A stretch of 5,878 bases of DNA. It comes from an uncultured Bacillus sp. Lineage in GTDB: Bacteria; Bacillota; Bacilli; Bacillales_B; DSM-18226. Under the pieces are notes generated by a model. It saw only the letters and a program-made list of their open reading frames with translations, was not told the DNA's origin and did not search any database. Each line of letters starts with the position of its first letter. Within the stretch, counting starts at the first letter, position 1. Below, piece after piece: positions 5,856-5,878 of this stretch. The stretch lies in NCBI RefSeq assembly GCF_946478885.1, contig NZ_CAMLDX010000143.1, forward strand, positions 1 to 5,878, read 5' to 3'. The position numbers and the translations under genes are program-made.

Positions 5856-5878
5856 GGTTCAATTCAAGATTAAGAGAG

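Overview
The window carries the front part of a myo-inositol catabolic (iol) operon on the + strand, in the order iolA-iolB-iolC-iolD. This is the gene order at the start of the Bacillus subtilis iol operon. The AT-rich composition, strong AGGAGG-type ribosome binding sites, a consensus catabolite-responsive element (cre) and an IolR-type operator all point to a low-GC Gram-positive of the Bacillaceae kind. The sequence alone does not support a species call.

Layout. Positions 1-114 are the last 37 codons of a tautomerase-family gene entering from the left edge. Positions 115-489 are a non-coding regulatory region. It holds a perfect 14-bp cre palindrome (229-242), two candidate sigma-A-type promoters (255-284 and 303-331), an AAAACGTTTT palindrome inside the second promoter's spacer, a perfect 11-bp tandem repeat matching the B. 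subtilis IolR consensus (341-364), and a second near-identical cre (425-438). Then follow iolA (490-1965), a short hairpin plus T-tract (1978-2000), iolB (2047-2865), iolC (start reassigned to 2889; ends 3887), iolD (3901-5811) and a strong hairpin just after iolD (5814-5855). iolE may follow beyond the right edge, but it is not visible here.

How the genes fit. IolG and IolE, both outside this window, convert myo-inositol to a cyclic trihydroxy-dione. IolD hydrolyses its ring to 5-deoxy-glucuronate, IolB isomerises that to 2-deoxy-5-keto-gluconate, and IolC phosphorylates it. The IolJ aldolase (not seen here) yields dihydroxyacetone phosphate and malonate semialdehyde, and IolA converts the latter to acetyl-CoA, CO2 and NADH. 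In B. subtilis the IolC product relieves IolR repression, so the window encodes both the inducer-forming enzyme and the probable operator it acts through.

The proteins look intact and canonical, with expected lengths and active-site motifs. I found no sign of an undescribed system. The points worth a second look are regulatory: the layered operators before iolA, the attenuator-like hairpin between iolA and iolB, and the hairpin after iolD.
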